In this document: positions 41,535-49,782 of the stretch, in pieces
How the letters are laid out: the number at the start of each line of letters is the position of its first letter
How positions within the stretch are numbered: position 1 is the stretch's first letter
DNA from: an uncultured Zoogloea sp.
GTDB lineage: Bacteria; Pseudomonadota; Gammaproteobacteria; Burkholderiales; Rhodocyclaceae
Direction: 5' to 3'
Assembly: GCA_937967645.1 (NCBI GenBank)
Contig: CALBTT010000228.1
Coordinates: 28,499-92,498, forward strand
DNA length: 64,000 nt
Notes under the pieces: model-generated
Database searches by the model: none
What the model was told of the DNA's origin: nothing
What the model saw: only the letters and a program-made list of their open reading frames with translations
Translations under genes and position numbers: made by a program

Positions 41535-41975
41535 ATGGCAATTACCTGGATTCTTGTCGCCAATGCGAGTCTTGCCCGTCTGTATGCCCACCTGGGTCCC
41601 AACAAGGGGCTCCAGCTGGTCAAGGAGATCAATCACCCGGAAAGCCGCATGAAGAACGCCGACCTGACCTCCGACCGGGCAGGTCAGATGCAGGCCGCCG
41701 GCAGCGGGCATGGCGCCCGGGAGCAGCAGACGCCGCCCAAGATCAATGCGGCCCGAAGTTTCGCCCAGCGTCTGGCCAAGGAGCTTTACATGGGGCGCAG
41801 CCGCAACCTCTTCGGCCGTGCCATCCTCGTCGCCCCGCCTGGCTTCATGGGCATGCTCAACGCCACCCTCGACCGACCCACGGCCCAGATGGTCACCGAC
41901 CGCTTCGAGAAGGACTACACCAAGACCCCGGAGCCCATGCTGTGCGGACGCCTCGAAAGCTGCCTCTACGTCTGA
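41535..41975 (+). CDS. Host attachment family protein (146 aa)
   Basis: A small soluble protein of the family named for Agrobacterium attachment to plants. It starts ITWILVANASLARLYA, has a variable centre (residues 40-75) and ends with the conserved FAQRLAKEL, LVAPPGFMGML and DRFEKDYTKTP segments. The fold resembles release-factor-like or peptide-chain domains, but no activity is proven; in free-living bacteria it is often stress-linked. GGAGAG lies upstream of the ATG. Confidence 0.85.
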   Translation: MAITWILVANASLARLYAHLGPNKGLQLVKEINHPESRMKNADLTSDRAGQMQAAGSGHGAREQQTPPKINAARSFAQRLAKELYMGRSRNLFGRAILVAPPGFMGMLNATLDRPTAQMVTDRFEKDYTKTPEPMLCGRLESCLYV

Positions 41976-42181
41976 CCTCCCCACGGTGACCCGGGGCCCC
42001 TCGCCCCCCCGCGCAACCGCGTAGAGGGGCATCGGGTGACACCGTACTTGCAGGCGCCTGTGACCGGAGTCGCAGACGCCTGCTCTTTTGCAGCCTCCCC
42101 GCTCGAAGCGTGAGGAAGTCCCGCTTTCCAAAGGCACCGCCCCTCTATTCTTGCCCCATTCCAAACAGATTGGTGCGCAAG
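41976..42181 (+). promoter_or_regulatory. Gap with long imperfect hairpin before the PEP-CTERM gene
   Basis: CGGTGACCCG-GGGCCCCTC (41984-42002) and GAGGGGCATCGGGTGACACCG (42024-42044) form a long imperfect stem, probably the transcript end of the preceding gene. No clear promoter motif was found between 42045 and 42181. Confidence 0.35.
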
Positions 42182-43018
42182 ATGATCAGCAAGAAGAACT
42201 TCGCCAGCCTCGCCCTGACCGTCGCAGCCGGAGCCCTTTCCCTGCCTGCGGCGGCGGCCACCATGACCATTGACGGCAATTTCGCCGACTGGGGCATCAA
42301 GAACAACGGCACCGTCGCCGGCTGGACGCCGGGCAGTGGCATCACCTATGTGGTCGAGGACCAGAACAACAGCAACGGCGGCTATCTGAGCCCGGGCTGG
42401 GGCGGTCAGGCGTATGACGCAGAAGCCATGTACCTCACCACCTACACCCGCGCCAATGGTCAGACCTACCTCGCCATCGGCATGATCACCGGCCACGACC
42501 CGAACACCCCCAACGGCGGCAACAGCTATGGCCGCGGCGACTTCGCCATCGACTTCGGCCGCAACGGCACCTGGGACTTCGGCATCCTCACCGCAGACCG
42601 GAGCGCAAGCCTGCACAAGGGCGACGTGGTCAGCACCAGCAACGCCAATTGGGCCACCGGTCTGTGGAGTGCTCCGGGGGTCTATGACCCGGCCAACTCC
42701 ACGTACGTCACGGCGGTGAACAGCGGTACCGATGTAGGCAATGCCAACCTGGTGATTTCCAGCGTCTTCGGCAACATGGGCAACCTCGGTGGCAACCACT
42801 GGTTCTATGAGCTGGAGATCCCCGTCTCGGTATTCGGGCAGTATTGGGGCGCCAACGGCCCGACCGAATCCTTCGACCTGCAATGGACGATGCTCTGCGC
42901 CAACGACATCATCACCCTCGATCCGGTCGCCTATGTATCCGAACCCGGCTCACTGGCCCTGGTGCTGGGCGCCCTCGGCCTGGGCGGGCTGGTCCGCCGC
43001 CGCAAGAACGGTCGCTGA
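42182..43018 (+). CDS. PEP-CTERM sorting-domain protein, exported (278 aa)
   Basis: A signal peptide (residues 1-26, ending LPAAAA) is followed by a beta-rich region full of Gly, Asn, Thr and Tyr that I do not recognise. The last 26 residues are a PEP-CTERM tail: SEPGS, a hydrophobic helix LALVLGALGLGGL and an Arg-rich end RRRK. Such tails are recognised and processed by an exosortase (XrtA/EpsH), often in exopolysaccharide-making bacteria. The motif is EPGS here in place of VPEP. The exosortase gene is not in this window. Confidence 0.82.
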   Translation: MISKKNFASLALTVAAGALSLPAAAATMTIDGNFADWGIKNNGTVAGWTPGSGITYVVEDQNNSNGGYLSPGWGGQAYDAEAMYLTTYTRANGQTYLAIGMITGHDPNTPNGGNSYGRGDFAIDFGRNGTWDFGILTADRSASLHKGDVVSTSNANWATGLWSAPGVYDPANSTYVTAVNSGTDVGNANLVISSVFGNMGNLGGNHWFYELEIPVSVFGQYWGANGPTESFDLQWTMLCANDIITLDPVAYVSEPGSLALVLGALGLGGLVRRRKNGR

Positions 43019-43019
43019 A

Positions 43020-43559
43020 TCAGTCGGGCAGCAGTACCGTCGGCCACGCCGCCAGCCGGTGGTAGGCCGCGGCACCGGACTCGCGCCGGGACTCCACCAG
43101 TCGCCATTCAGCCACCGGCCAGATGACCGGCTCGAGCGCAGGCAAAACCGGCACGGCACCGGCCTGACGCAGCAGCGTGACATGGGGAAAGAAATCCGGG
43201 CGCACGGGCTTGAGCCCGACCCGCCCCAGCGCGGCCTGGATGCCCGCCACCAGATTGCCGAGCTGGACCGGCGGCCGGTGGCACCCCGCCCATAGAATGT
43301 GATTGGCCGGCCAGTAGCCCAGCTGGTCGATCTCGAGCCGGAAGGGCTCGGCCTCGCACTCCGCCATCGCCGCACACAGATCGGAAATGCGTCTCTCCGG
43401 TACGTCTCCCAGAAAGGCCAGGGTCATGTGCAGGGTCTCGGCCCGCATGCGCCGTCCGCCCCCCAGGGCATGGACGACACCCGCCAGCTGGTCGAGCTGA
43501 CGTACCTGCGCCGGCCCCGGCCACAGAGCCAGGAACAGCCGGCGCACGGACTCAGCCAT
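43020..43559 (-). CDS. thpR: RNA 2',3'-cyclic phosphodiesterase ThpR (179 aa)
   Basis: Member of the 2H phosphoesterase family (2'-5' RNA ligase type) opening 2',3'-cyclic phosphate RNA ends. The two catalytic motifs are HMTL at residues 44-47 and HVTL at 126-129. Length is normal. The start overlaps the ispF stop by 8 bases, placing it at the end of the ispD-ispF run. Confidence 0.92.
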   Translation of the reverse strand: MAESVRRLFLALWPGPAQVRQLDQLAGVVHALGGGRRMRAETLHMTLAFLGDVPERRISDLCAAMAECEAEPFRLEIDQLGYWPANHILWAGCHRPPVQLGNLVAGIQAALGRVGLKPVRPDFFPHVTLLRQAGAVPVLPALEPVIWPVAEWRLVESRRESGAAAYHRLAAWPTVLLPD

Positions 43560-44043
43560 CCACCCGCATCATCAGGGCCACCGCCTGGGCGGCGATTCCT
43601 TCTCCACGCCCGGTGAAGCCCAGCTTCTCGGTCGTCTTGCCCTTGATATTGACGGCGGAGGGCTCGACCCCCAGGTCTGCGGCGATGTTGGCCACCATGG
43701 CCGGCACGTGGGGCAGGAGCTTCGGCGCCCGGGCGATCACCGTGGCATCTACATTCACGGTCTGCCAGCCCGCCGCACGGGCAGCGGCGGCAGCCTCCCG
43801 CAGCAGCACGCGGGAGTCTGCCCCCTCGAAGCGGGGATCCGTATCCGGGAAGTGCCGGCCGATGTCGCCCAACCCCGCCGCGCCGAGGATGGCGTCGGTG
43901 AGGGTGTGCAGCAACACGTCGGCATCCGAGTGGCCGAGCAGGCCCTTGTCAAAGGGGATGGTCACACCGCCGATGATCAGCGGGCGGCCGGGAACCAGGG
44001 CATGGACGTCGAAGCCCTGGCCGATGCGGAACGGAACACTCAT
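43552..44043 (-). CDS. ispF: 2-C-methyl-D-erythritol 2,4-cyclodiphosphate synthase (163 aa)
   Basis: Fifth step of the MEP isoprenoid pathway, cytoplasmic. The zinc-site residues D12 and H14 (FDVHALVPG) and the GHSDADVLLHTLTDA motif are present, as is the C-terminal TEKLGFTGRGEGIA. The ATG overlaps the ispD stop, and the pair encodes two steps of the same pathway. Confidence 0.97.
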   Translation of the reverse strand: MSVPFRIGQGFDVHALVPGRPLIIGGVTIPFDKGLLGHSDADVLLHTLTDAILGAAGLGDIGRHFPDTDPRFEGADSRVLLREAAAAARAAGWQTVNVDATVIARAPKLLPHVPAMVANIAADLGVEPSAVNIKGKTTEKLGFTGRGEGIAAQAVALMMRVDG

Positions 44044-44747
44044 TCATTACCCTCGCGATGCTGCAGGATCCACTCGGCCAGGTGCAGGTCGAGGGGATAG
44101 GTGACTTTCAGGTTGGTGGGATCGCCCCGCACCAGGCGCGGCCGCAGGCCCATGGCCTCGATGGCGCTGGCTTCATCGGTGACGTGGCGGGCGCTTTCCA
44201 GAGCCCGCTTGAGCATCACGTAGCGGAACATCTGAGGTGTCTGGGCCTGCCACAGGCCATCACGGGGCACCGTCGCGGCGATGTGATGGTGCTTGTCTGC
44301 CTGCTTCAGGGTGTCGGCCACCGGCACGGCCAGGATGCCCCCCACCTCATCGTGGATCAGTTCGCGCACCAGCGTGTCGATGTGCCAAGGCGCAAGGCAG
44401 GGACGGGCGGCATCGTGCACCAGGACCCAGTCCGATTCAGCCGTGTCGTCGGCGATGCTGCGCAAGCCATTCAGCACGCTGTCGGCCCGCGAGGCGCCAC
44501 CGCAGAACAGAGGCACCAGGCGCCCACCAAACTCCGACCAGTCATGGCGATCCCATTCCTGGTCGCCAACCGACAGAACCACGTATACCCTCTCGATGGA
44601 CGTCGACGCGCACAAGGCGGCAAGGGTGTGGCGGATCAGCGGTCGGCCGAGCAGGGAAAGATACTGTTTAGGCTGCTCGCTCCCCATCCGGCTGCCGCTT
44701 CCTGCAGCGGGTACGAGGGCGAAACATCGGGTCGTCGAATTTCGCAT
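44040..44747 (-). CDS. ispD: 2-C-methyl-D-erythritol 4-phosphate cytidylyltransferase (235 aa)
   Basis: Transfers CMP to methylerythritol phosphate in the MEP pathway. The nucleotide-binding AAGSGSRMGSEQPKQYL lies at about residues 14-30, VHDAARPC in the middle and PLDLHLAEWIL at the end. The gene starts with ATG at 44747, 6 bases after a TAGAAT hexamer, with no room for a ribosome-binding site. It overlaps ispF by four bases. Confidence 0.96.
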   Translation of the reverse strand: MRNSTTRCFALVPAAGSGSRMGSEQPKQYLSLLGRPLIRHTLAALCASTSIERVYVVLSVGDQEWDRHDWSEFGGRLVPLFCGGASRADSVLNGLRSIADDTAESDWVLVHDAARPCLAPWHIDTLVRELIHDEVGGILAVPVADTLKQADKHHHIAATVPRDGLWQAQTPQMFRYVMLKRALESARHVTDEASAIEAMGLRPRLVRGDPTNLKVTYPLDLHLAEWILQHREGNE

Positions 44748-44753
44748 GGCGCG

Positions 44754-44759
44754 ATTCTA
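44754..44759 (-). promoter_or_regulatory. Candidate -10 element of ispD
   Basis: TAGAAT on the minus strand ends exactly 6 bases before the ATG, which would place transcription start at the A of the start codon. Confidence 0.5.
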
Positions 44760-44819
44760 CTCAATGTCTCCCTCCCTTCTGCCGCTGATTGCACTGTTCC
44801 CCCTGCTGCGAGAGCCACC

Positions 44820-46088
44820 ATGCTTTTCTCCCTGCCGTTCGAGCCCCGTCACCTGGAAGCCCTGGCCCTGGCCACCGCCATCGGCCTGCTCATGGGCCTT
44901 GAGCGCGAACGCCGCCCCGCCGCGCTGGCCGGCGTGCGCACTTTCGGGCTGACCGGACTGCTTGGGGCCATCGCCGGCCTGCTCACCGAACAGCTCGCGA
45001 CACCGGCCCTGCTGATCGCCGGCTTCGTGCTGGTCGCCGCCATGATCATCGCCGCCAACTTCAGGCAACCGGAACCCAACGACCCGGGCACGACCTCGGT
45101 GATCGCCCTCCTGGTGTGCTACAGCCTGGGCGCCATGGTGTGGCTCGGCCACGGACGCCTTGCCGTGATGGCGGCGGTCGGCACCACCATGCTGCTCTAC
45201 TTCAAGTCCGAGCTGCGGGGCGTCGCCTCGAGGCTCACGGCCCAGGACTGGCGCTCGATCCTGCAGTTCTCGGTGCTGTCCCTGATCGTGCTGCCCATCC
45301 TGCCCGACCAGGGCTTCGGCCCGTACGAGGCGATCAATCCGCATCAGGTGTGGTTGATGATCGTGCTGATCTCCGGGGTCAGCCTGGCGGGCTATGCCGC
45401 CCTGCGGCTGGTGGGGGCCCGCTATGGCGCGCCGCTTCTCGGGCTGCTCGGCGGCATCGTATCGAGCACGGCCACGACCATGGTGTTTGCGCGACATGCC
45501 CGCGAAAACCCGGCCATGAACGCCACCGCCACCCTAGTCATCCTGCTGGCCAACCTGATCATGATCCTGCGCATCATGGCCATCGTCGGCGCGCTGTCCG
45601 CCCCTGTCCTGCCCCTGCTGGCCACGGGCTGCATACTGGCCGTGGCGATCGGGATCGTGGTGGTCGGCCTGAACTGGCGCCAGCTGAACGGCAAGGATGC
45701 GCTGCCCATCCCCCAGACCCGCAACCCGACGGAGCTCCGCGCCGCCGTCGGCTTCGGCCTGCTGTATGCGGCGGTGCTGCTCTGCGCAGCCTGGCTGTCC
45801 GACATCGCCGGTCAGGGTGGCCTGTACCTGCTGGCCCTGGCCTCCGGCCTCACCGACGTGGACGCCATCGCCCTGTCCACCCTGCGCCTGCACACCACGG
45901 GAAAGATCGAGAGCCTGCCGGCCGCCATCTCCATCCTGCTCGCCATGCTGGCCAACCTGGGCTTCAAGGCCGGCCTCGCCTTCGCCCTCGGTGGCGCGGC
46001 GCTCGGCCAGCGGGTGCTGGGCGGCATGATCGCGGTGGGCCTCGGGCTGGGTGGCGGCATCGCGTGGTTGCTCCACTCCTCCCTATAA
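44820..46088 (+). CDS. MgtC/SapB-DUF4010 membrane protein (422 aa)
   Basis: About ten to twelve hydrophobic helices. The N-terminal third (LALATAIGLLMGLERERRPA and GVRTFGLTGLLGAIAG) is the MgtC/SapB domain, and the remainder with GLLGGIVSSTATTMVFAR and ALASGLTDVDAIALS is the DUF4010 part. This long form is distinct from virulence MgtC. It is presumably an inner-membrane transporter of unknown substrate. It is divergent from ispD by 72 bases. No clear ribosome-binding site precedes the ATG. Confidence 0.85.
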   Translation: MLFSLPFEPRHLEALALATAIGLLMGLERERRPAALAGVRTFGLTGLLGAIAGLLTEQLATPALLIAGFVLVAAMIIAANFRQPEPNDPGTTSVIALLVCYSLGAMVWLGHGRLAVMAAVGTTMLLYFKSELRGVASRLTAQDWRSILQFSVLSLIVLPILPDQGFGPYEAINPHQVWLMIVLISGVSLAGYAALRLVGARYGAPLLGLLGGIVSSTATTMVFARHARENPAMNATATLVILLANLIMILRIMAIVGALSAPVLPLLATGCILAVAIGIVVVGLNWRQLNGKDALPIPQTRNPTELRAAVGFGLLYAAVLLCAAWLSDIAGQGGLYLLALASGLTDVDAIALSTLRLHTTGKIESLPAAISILLAMLANLGFKAGLAFALGGAALGQRVLGGMIAVGLGLGGGIAWLLHSSL

Positions 46089-46089
46089 T
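46084..46089 (+). promoter_or_regulatory. Perfect TATAAT upstream of the AmmeMemoRadiSam genes
   Basis: TATAAT covers the stop codon of the MgtC-like gene and lies 36 bases before the memo ATG. No good -35 was seen, so the three-gene set may have its own promoter or read-through from upstream. Confidence 0.4.
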
Positions 46090-46125
46090 GGAAGCAGGCA
46101 TCCACCGACTCACCTGAAGGACATC

Positions 46126-46944
46126 ATGGCTCACGCGTCCCAGCGCCCACCCGCCGTAGCGGGGCTCTTCTACCCGGCTGACCCCCACAGCCTGCACGCC
46201 CAGGTGGCTGGCTTCCTGTCTGCCGCGCTGCCCGCCGAGCACATCGACGCCCCCAAGGCGCTGATCGCACCGCATGCGGGCTATATCTATTCCGGCGCCG
46301 TTGCGGCCTGTGCCTATGCCGAGCTGGCCCAGCGCCGTGACCTGATCCGCCGCGTGCTGCTGCTGTGTCCGACCCATCGGGTCGCCGTGCGGGGCATGGC
46401 CCTGCCCGCCGCCCAGTCCTTCATCACCCCCCTGGGCGCGGTTCCGGTCGATCGGGAGGCCTGGCTGCAGGCACGGGAGCTACCCGGCGTGATCGTCGAC
46501 GACCGCCCCCATGCGGAGGAGCACGCCATCGAGGTCCAGCTCCCCTTCCTGCAGAGCACCCTCGACCACTTCGCCATCCTGCCCCTGGCGGTCGGCCATG
46601 CCGACCCGCTGGATGTGGCCGGCCTGCTGGAAGCCCTGTGGGGCGGACCGGAGACCCTGATCGTGATCAGCTCCGACCTGTCCCACTACCAGCCCTACCG
46701 CCAGGCCCAGTGGCGCGACAAGGCCACCATCGCCCAGATCCGCCAGCTCGATGCCACGCTGTCCCCCGATCAAGCCTGCGGCGCGGGTGCCATCAACGGC
46801 CTGCTGCTGGCCGCCCAGCGCCACCGGCTCACACCGCATGTGCTCGACCTGCGCAACTCCGGCGACACGGCGGGTGACCGGGACCGGGTCGTCGGCTATG
46901 CCTCGATCGCCTTCTCGGAGGATCTCGACCGTGCCCACCATTGA
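46126..46944 (+). CDS. amrB: AmmeMemoRadiSam system protein B (MEMO family, 272 aa)
   Basis: MEMO fold, related to non-haem iron dioxygenases of the LigB type. It starts PPAVAGLFYPADPHSL, with LIAPHAGYIYSGAVAA carrying one conserved His, and SSDLSHY and the SGD region near the end. The human relative MEMO1 is linked to redox and copper/iron handling; the bacterial chemistry is not known. GAAGGA precedes the ATG. It is the first of three genes (Memo, AMMECR1, radical SAM) that make the AmmeMemoRadiSam set. Confidence 0.93.
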   Translation: MAHASQRPPAVAGLFYPADPHSLHAQVAGFLSAALPAEHIDAPKALIAPHAGYIYSGAVAACAYAELAQRRDLIRRVLLLCPTHRVAVRGMALPAAQSFITPLGAVPVDREAWLQARELPGVIVDDRPHAEEHAIEVQLPFLQSTLDHFAILPLAVGHADPLDVAGLLEALWGGPETLIVISSDLSHYQPYRQAQWRDKATIAQIRQLDATLSPDQACGAGAINGLLLAAQRHRLTPHVLDLRNSGDTAGDRDRVVGYASIAFSEDLDRAHH

Positions 46945-47497
46945 CGAGAGCCTCGGCCACGTCCTGCTCAGCCAGGCCCGCCAGGCCATCAGCAGCGCCC
47001 TCGCCCAGCCGGCGCCTGCGGCCCTCGATGACCCGCGCCTGACCGAGCGGGGTGCGACCTTCGTGACGCTGACCCTCGATGGCGAGCTGCGTGGCTGCAT
47101 CGGCAGCCTGAATGCCCACCGCCCCCTCGGTGAGGACGTCCGCGACAATGCGGTGGCCGCCGCCCTGCGGGACAGCCGCTTCGCCCCGCTGTCGGCCGCG
47201 GAGTTCAAGCGCGTCCGGGTCGAGGTGTCCCTGCTCACCGAGCCGGACTTCATCGACTTCAAGGACGAAGCCGATGCCTTGGCGCAGCTGGAACCCGGCC
47301 GGGACGGGGTTATCCTGTTCAATGGCTGCCAGAAGGCCACCTTCCTGCCCCAGGTCTGGGAGCAGCTGCCCGACCGCCGCACCTTCATGGCCGCACTCAA
47401 GCAGAAGGCCCGCCTGCCGGTGGACTTCTGGAGCCCCAACATCATGATTGCCCGCTACCACGTGAACAAGTGGAAAGAGCCTGACACCCCGGAGTAG
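46931..47497 (+). CDS. amrA: AmmeMemoRadiSam system protein A (AMMECR1 domain, 188 aa)
   Basis: AMMECR1-domain protein with GATFVTLTLDGELRGCIGSL, the family signature (LRGCIG), and VEVSLLTEP and LPQVWEQLPD later. The function is unknown; the invariant Cys in RGCIG is suggestive of catalysis or modification. The start is GTG at 46931, with GGAGG nine bases upstream, and overlaps the end of the Memo gene by 14 bases, so the two are coupled. Confidence 0.92.
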   Translation: MPTIDESLGHVLLSQARQAISSALAQPAPAALDDPRLTERGATFVTLTLDGELRGCIGSLNAHRPLGEDVRDNAVAAALRDSRFAPLSAAEFKRVRVEVSLLTEPDFIDFKDEADALAQLEPGRDGVILFNGCQKATFLPQVWEQLPDRRTFMAALKQKARLPVDFWSPNIMIARYHVNKWKEPDTPE

Positions 47498-47501
47498 GAC
47501 C

Positions 47502-48575
47502 ATGAGCAGCCATCCCGCCCGCTACTGGCACCCCCTCGACGAGGGTCGGATCCAGTGCGATCTGTGCCCGCGGGATTGCCGCCTCCACGAAGGCCAGCGC
47601 GGCGCCTGCTTCGTGCGCCAGATGGAAGGCGGCGCGATGGTGCTGACCACCTACGGCCGCAGCTCCGGTTTCTGCATCGACCCGATCGAGAAGAAGCCCC
47701 TCAATCATTTCTACCCGGGCAGCAGCGTGCTGTCCTTCGGCACCGCCGGCTGCAACCTGGCCTGCAAGTTCTGCCAGAACTGGGACATCTCGAAGAGTCG
47801 CGACATGGACCGGCTGATGGATGCCGCTTCGCCTGCCGAGATCGCCGCCGCCGCGGCTCGCCACGGGTGCCGCAGCGTCGCCTTCACCTACAACGACCCG
47901 GTCATCTTCGCCGAGTACGCCATCGACACAGCCCTGGAATGCCGGGCCCTGGGCATTGCCCCGGTGGCGGTCACCGCCGGCTACATCCATGCGGCCCCCC
48001 GGCGCGATTTCTATGCGGCGATGGATGCCGCCAATGTGGACCTCAAGGCCTTCAGCGACGACTTCTACGTGCATCAGACCGGCGCCCGGCTCGCGCCGGT
48101 GCTCGACACCCTGCTCTACCTGCGCCATGAAACCACGGTGTGGTTCGAGATCACCACCCTGCTGATCCCCGGCCTCAATGACTCCGACGCAGAACTCCAC
48201 GCACTGACCCGCTGGGTGGCCGAGGAGCTGGGCCCCGACATCCCCCTGCACTTCACCGCCTTCCACCCGGACTACAAGCTGGCCCAGCTCCCGCCCACAC
48301 CACCGGCCACCCTGACCCGGGCGCGCCGGATCGGCCTGGATGCCGGCCTTCATCATGTTTACACGGGCAATGTTCACGACGCGGCAGGCGGCACGACCCA
48401 CTGCCCGGGCTGTGGTGCCGCAGTGATCGAGCGGGACTGGTACCAGATCCTGGCCTATCGCCTTGATGCAAAGGGTGCCTGTCTGGCGTGCGGGCACGCG
48501 CTGGCCGGGCGCTTCGAGCCATTCAAGGGTGCATTCGGCGCGCGCCGTGTCCCAGTGCACATCCGGCCACACTAG
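47502..48575 (+). CDS. amrS: AmmeMemoRadiSam system radical SAM enzyme (357 aa)
   Basis: Radical SAM protein. C84, C88 and C91 (CNLACKFC) bind the 4Fe-4S cluster that cleaves S-adenosylmethionine. Additional Cys occur near the N terminus (CDLCPRDCRLH, residues 19-29) and C terminus (HCPGCGA and CLACGHAL), likely for extra metal sites. It resembles pyruvate-formate-lyase activating enzyme relatives. It starts 4 bases after the amrA stop. The substrate is not known. Confidence 0.93.
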   Translation: MSSHPARYWHPLDEGRIQCDLCPRDCRLHEGQRGACFVRQMEGGAMVLTTYGRSSGFCIDPIEKKPLNHFYPGSSVLSFGTAGCNLACKFCQNWDISKSRDMDRLMDAASPAEIAAAAARHGCRSVAFTYNDPVIFAEYAIDTALECRALGIAPVAVTAGYIHAAPRRDFYAAMDAANVDLKAFSDDFYVHQTGARLAPVLDTLLYLRHETTVWFEITTLLIPGLNDSDAELHALTRWVAEELGPDIPLHFTAFHPDYKLAQLPPTPPATLTRARRIGLDAGLHHVYTGNVHDAAGGTTHCPGCGAAVIERDWYQILAYRLDAKGACLACGHALAGRFEPFKGAFGARRVPVHIRPH

Positions 48576-48653
48576 AAGGGCACTTCGGCTTGCCGGCCGG
48601 GTACGCCCCATGCCATCGTCGACACAAAGAAGAAAACTGTCCGACTGATCCCC

Positions 48654-49334
48654 ATGATGAAACTGCGCCACACCGCCCTGAGCATTCCTGCCGGCCCCGT
48701 CTGGCTCGAAGCCCTGCTCGCCCACTCGCCGGACGCAGCCGGCCTGGTGCTGGTTGCCCAGACCGCGGTGGGCAATCACCGGGACTCGCGGGAAGCCCAC
48801 TTCACCCGCCGCCTGCAGGAAGCCGGCTTCGCCACCTTGCTGTTCGACCTGCTGACCCACTACGAAGAGACCCGCGACCCGGACTCCCGTTTCAACACCC
48901 CGCTGCTCGGGCAGCGCATCCGCGCCGTATTCGAATGGCTGCGCCACCAGCCGCCGCTGGCTCCGCTACCCGTTGGCTTCGTCGCCAGTGGAACGGGCTG
49001 TGGCGCCGCGGTGCGTGCCCTGTCCCACGAACCGGAGATGGTCGATGCCCTGGTGTGCCGGGGCGGACGCCCTGGTCTGGCAGGCATCTCGCCATTGCGC
49101 CAGATCCCCTTCCCCACCCGATTCATCGTCGGGGAAAAGGACGAGGGCCTGGGCAATCTCCGCCAGGCTTACGACCTGCTGGCCTGCCCCAAGGACTGGC
49201 GGACGGTTGCCGGCGCCGATGACGGCTTTCGCGAACCGGGTACCCTCGACGATGCGGCAACGCTGACGGCAGACTGGTTCCACCACCATCTGATCCGCCG
49301 AAGTACGCCAGCCCCGCCCACGGACGCCGCCTGA
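48654..49334 (+). CDS. Alpha/beta hydrolase-fold (dienelactone hydrolase-like) protein, probably inactive (226 aa)
   Basis: The sequence follows dienelactone hydrolase-like proteins: N-terminal strands with LVLVAQTAVGNHRDSREA, FATLLFDLLTHYEE, the core FVASGTGCGAAVRAL, FIVGEKDEG and a C-terminal helix. The nucleophile elbow (ASGTGCG) does not fit GxSxG or GxCxG cleanly, and the place of the catalytic His has ADDGF. So it may be a non-catalytic relative. It lies 78 bases after the radical SAM gene on the same strand, though no ribosome-binding site was seen. Confidence 0.65.
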   Translation: MMKLRHTALSIPAGPVWLEALLAHSPDAAGLVLVAQTAVGNHRDSREAHFTRRLQEAGFATLLFDLLTHYEETRDPDSRFNTPLLGQRIRAVFEWLRHQPPLAPLPVGFVASGTGCGAAVRALSHEPEMVDALVCRGGRPGLAGISPLRQIPFPTRFIVGEKDEGLGNLRQAYDLLACPKDWRTVAGADDGFREPGTLDDAATLTADWFHHHLIRRSTPAPPTDAA

Positions 49335-49347
49335 GCGTACGGGCCGG

Positions 49348-49782
49348 TCAATCTGCGAGGCGCACCATGGCCTGGTGAGGCAGGCCGGCTTCCTCGTATT
49401 CCGGCCCTTCGGACGCAAAGCCGAAACGGGCATAGAAATCCACCGCGTGGGTCTGCGCACTCAGGGCCAGCCGGCGCATGCCGCGGCGCCCCGCCTCCGC
49501 CATCAGGGCCTGCAGCAGCGCCGCCCCGATCCCCTGCCCCCGCCAATCGGCGAGAACGGCCATACGGCCGATGTGGCCATCGGGGAGCAGGCGGCCGGCA
49601 CCAACCACCTGCCCGTCACGCAAGGCCGCCGCATGGCAGGACAACGGGTCAAACTCGTCGAGCTCCATGTCGGACGGCACACCCTGCTCATCCACGAAAA
49701 CCTGGAAACGGACTGGTGTCACCAGGGGGGCCAGCTCCGACCAGGGGCCCAGCCGGATCTCCACCGCGGACTGCCGGGTCAT
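49348..49782 (-). CDS. GNAT N-acetyltransferase (144 aa)
   Basis: Acetyl-CoA-dependent acyltransferase of the ElaA/YjcF-like type: RFQVFVDEQGVPSDMELDEFD at the N terminus and the acetyl-CoA site RMAVLADWRGQGIGAALLQ in the middle, ending with VDFYARFGF. Substrate unknown. The ATG at 49782 overlaps the stop of the upstream L,D-transpeptidase-like gene by ATGA. Confidence 0.88.
   Translation of the reverse strand: MTRQSAVEIRLGPWSELAPLVTPVRFQVFVDEQGVPSDMELDEFDPLSCHAAALRDGQVVGAGRLLPDGHIGRMAVLADWRGQGIGAALLQALMAEAGRRGMRRLALSAQTHAVDFYARFGFASEGPEYEEAGLPHQAMVRLAD

Noticed and set aside
42131..42156. GGCAC followed by TTGC before the PEP-CTERM gene, considered as a sigma-54 promoter.
   Set aside because: The GG and GC pairs are 20 bases apart; sigma-54 promoters need about 12.
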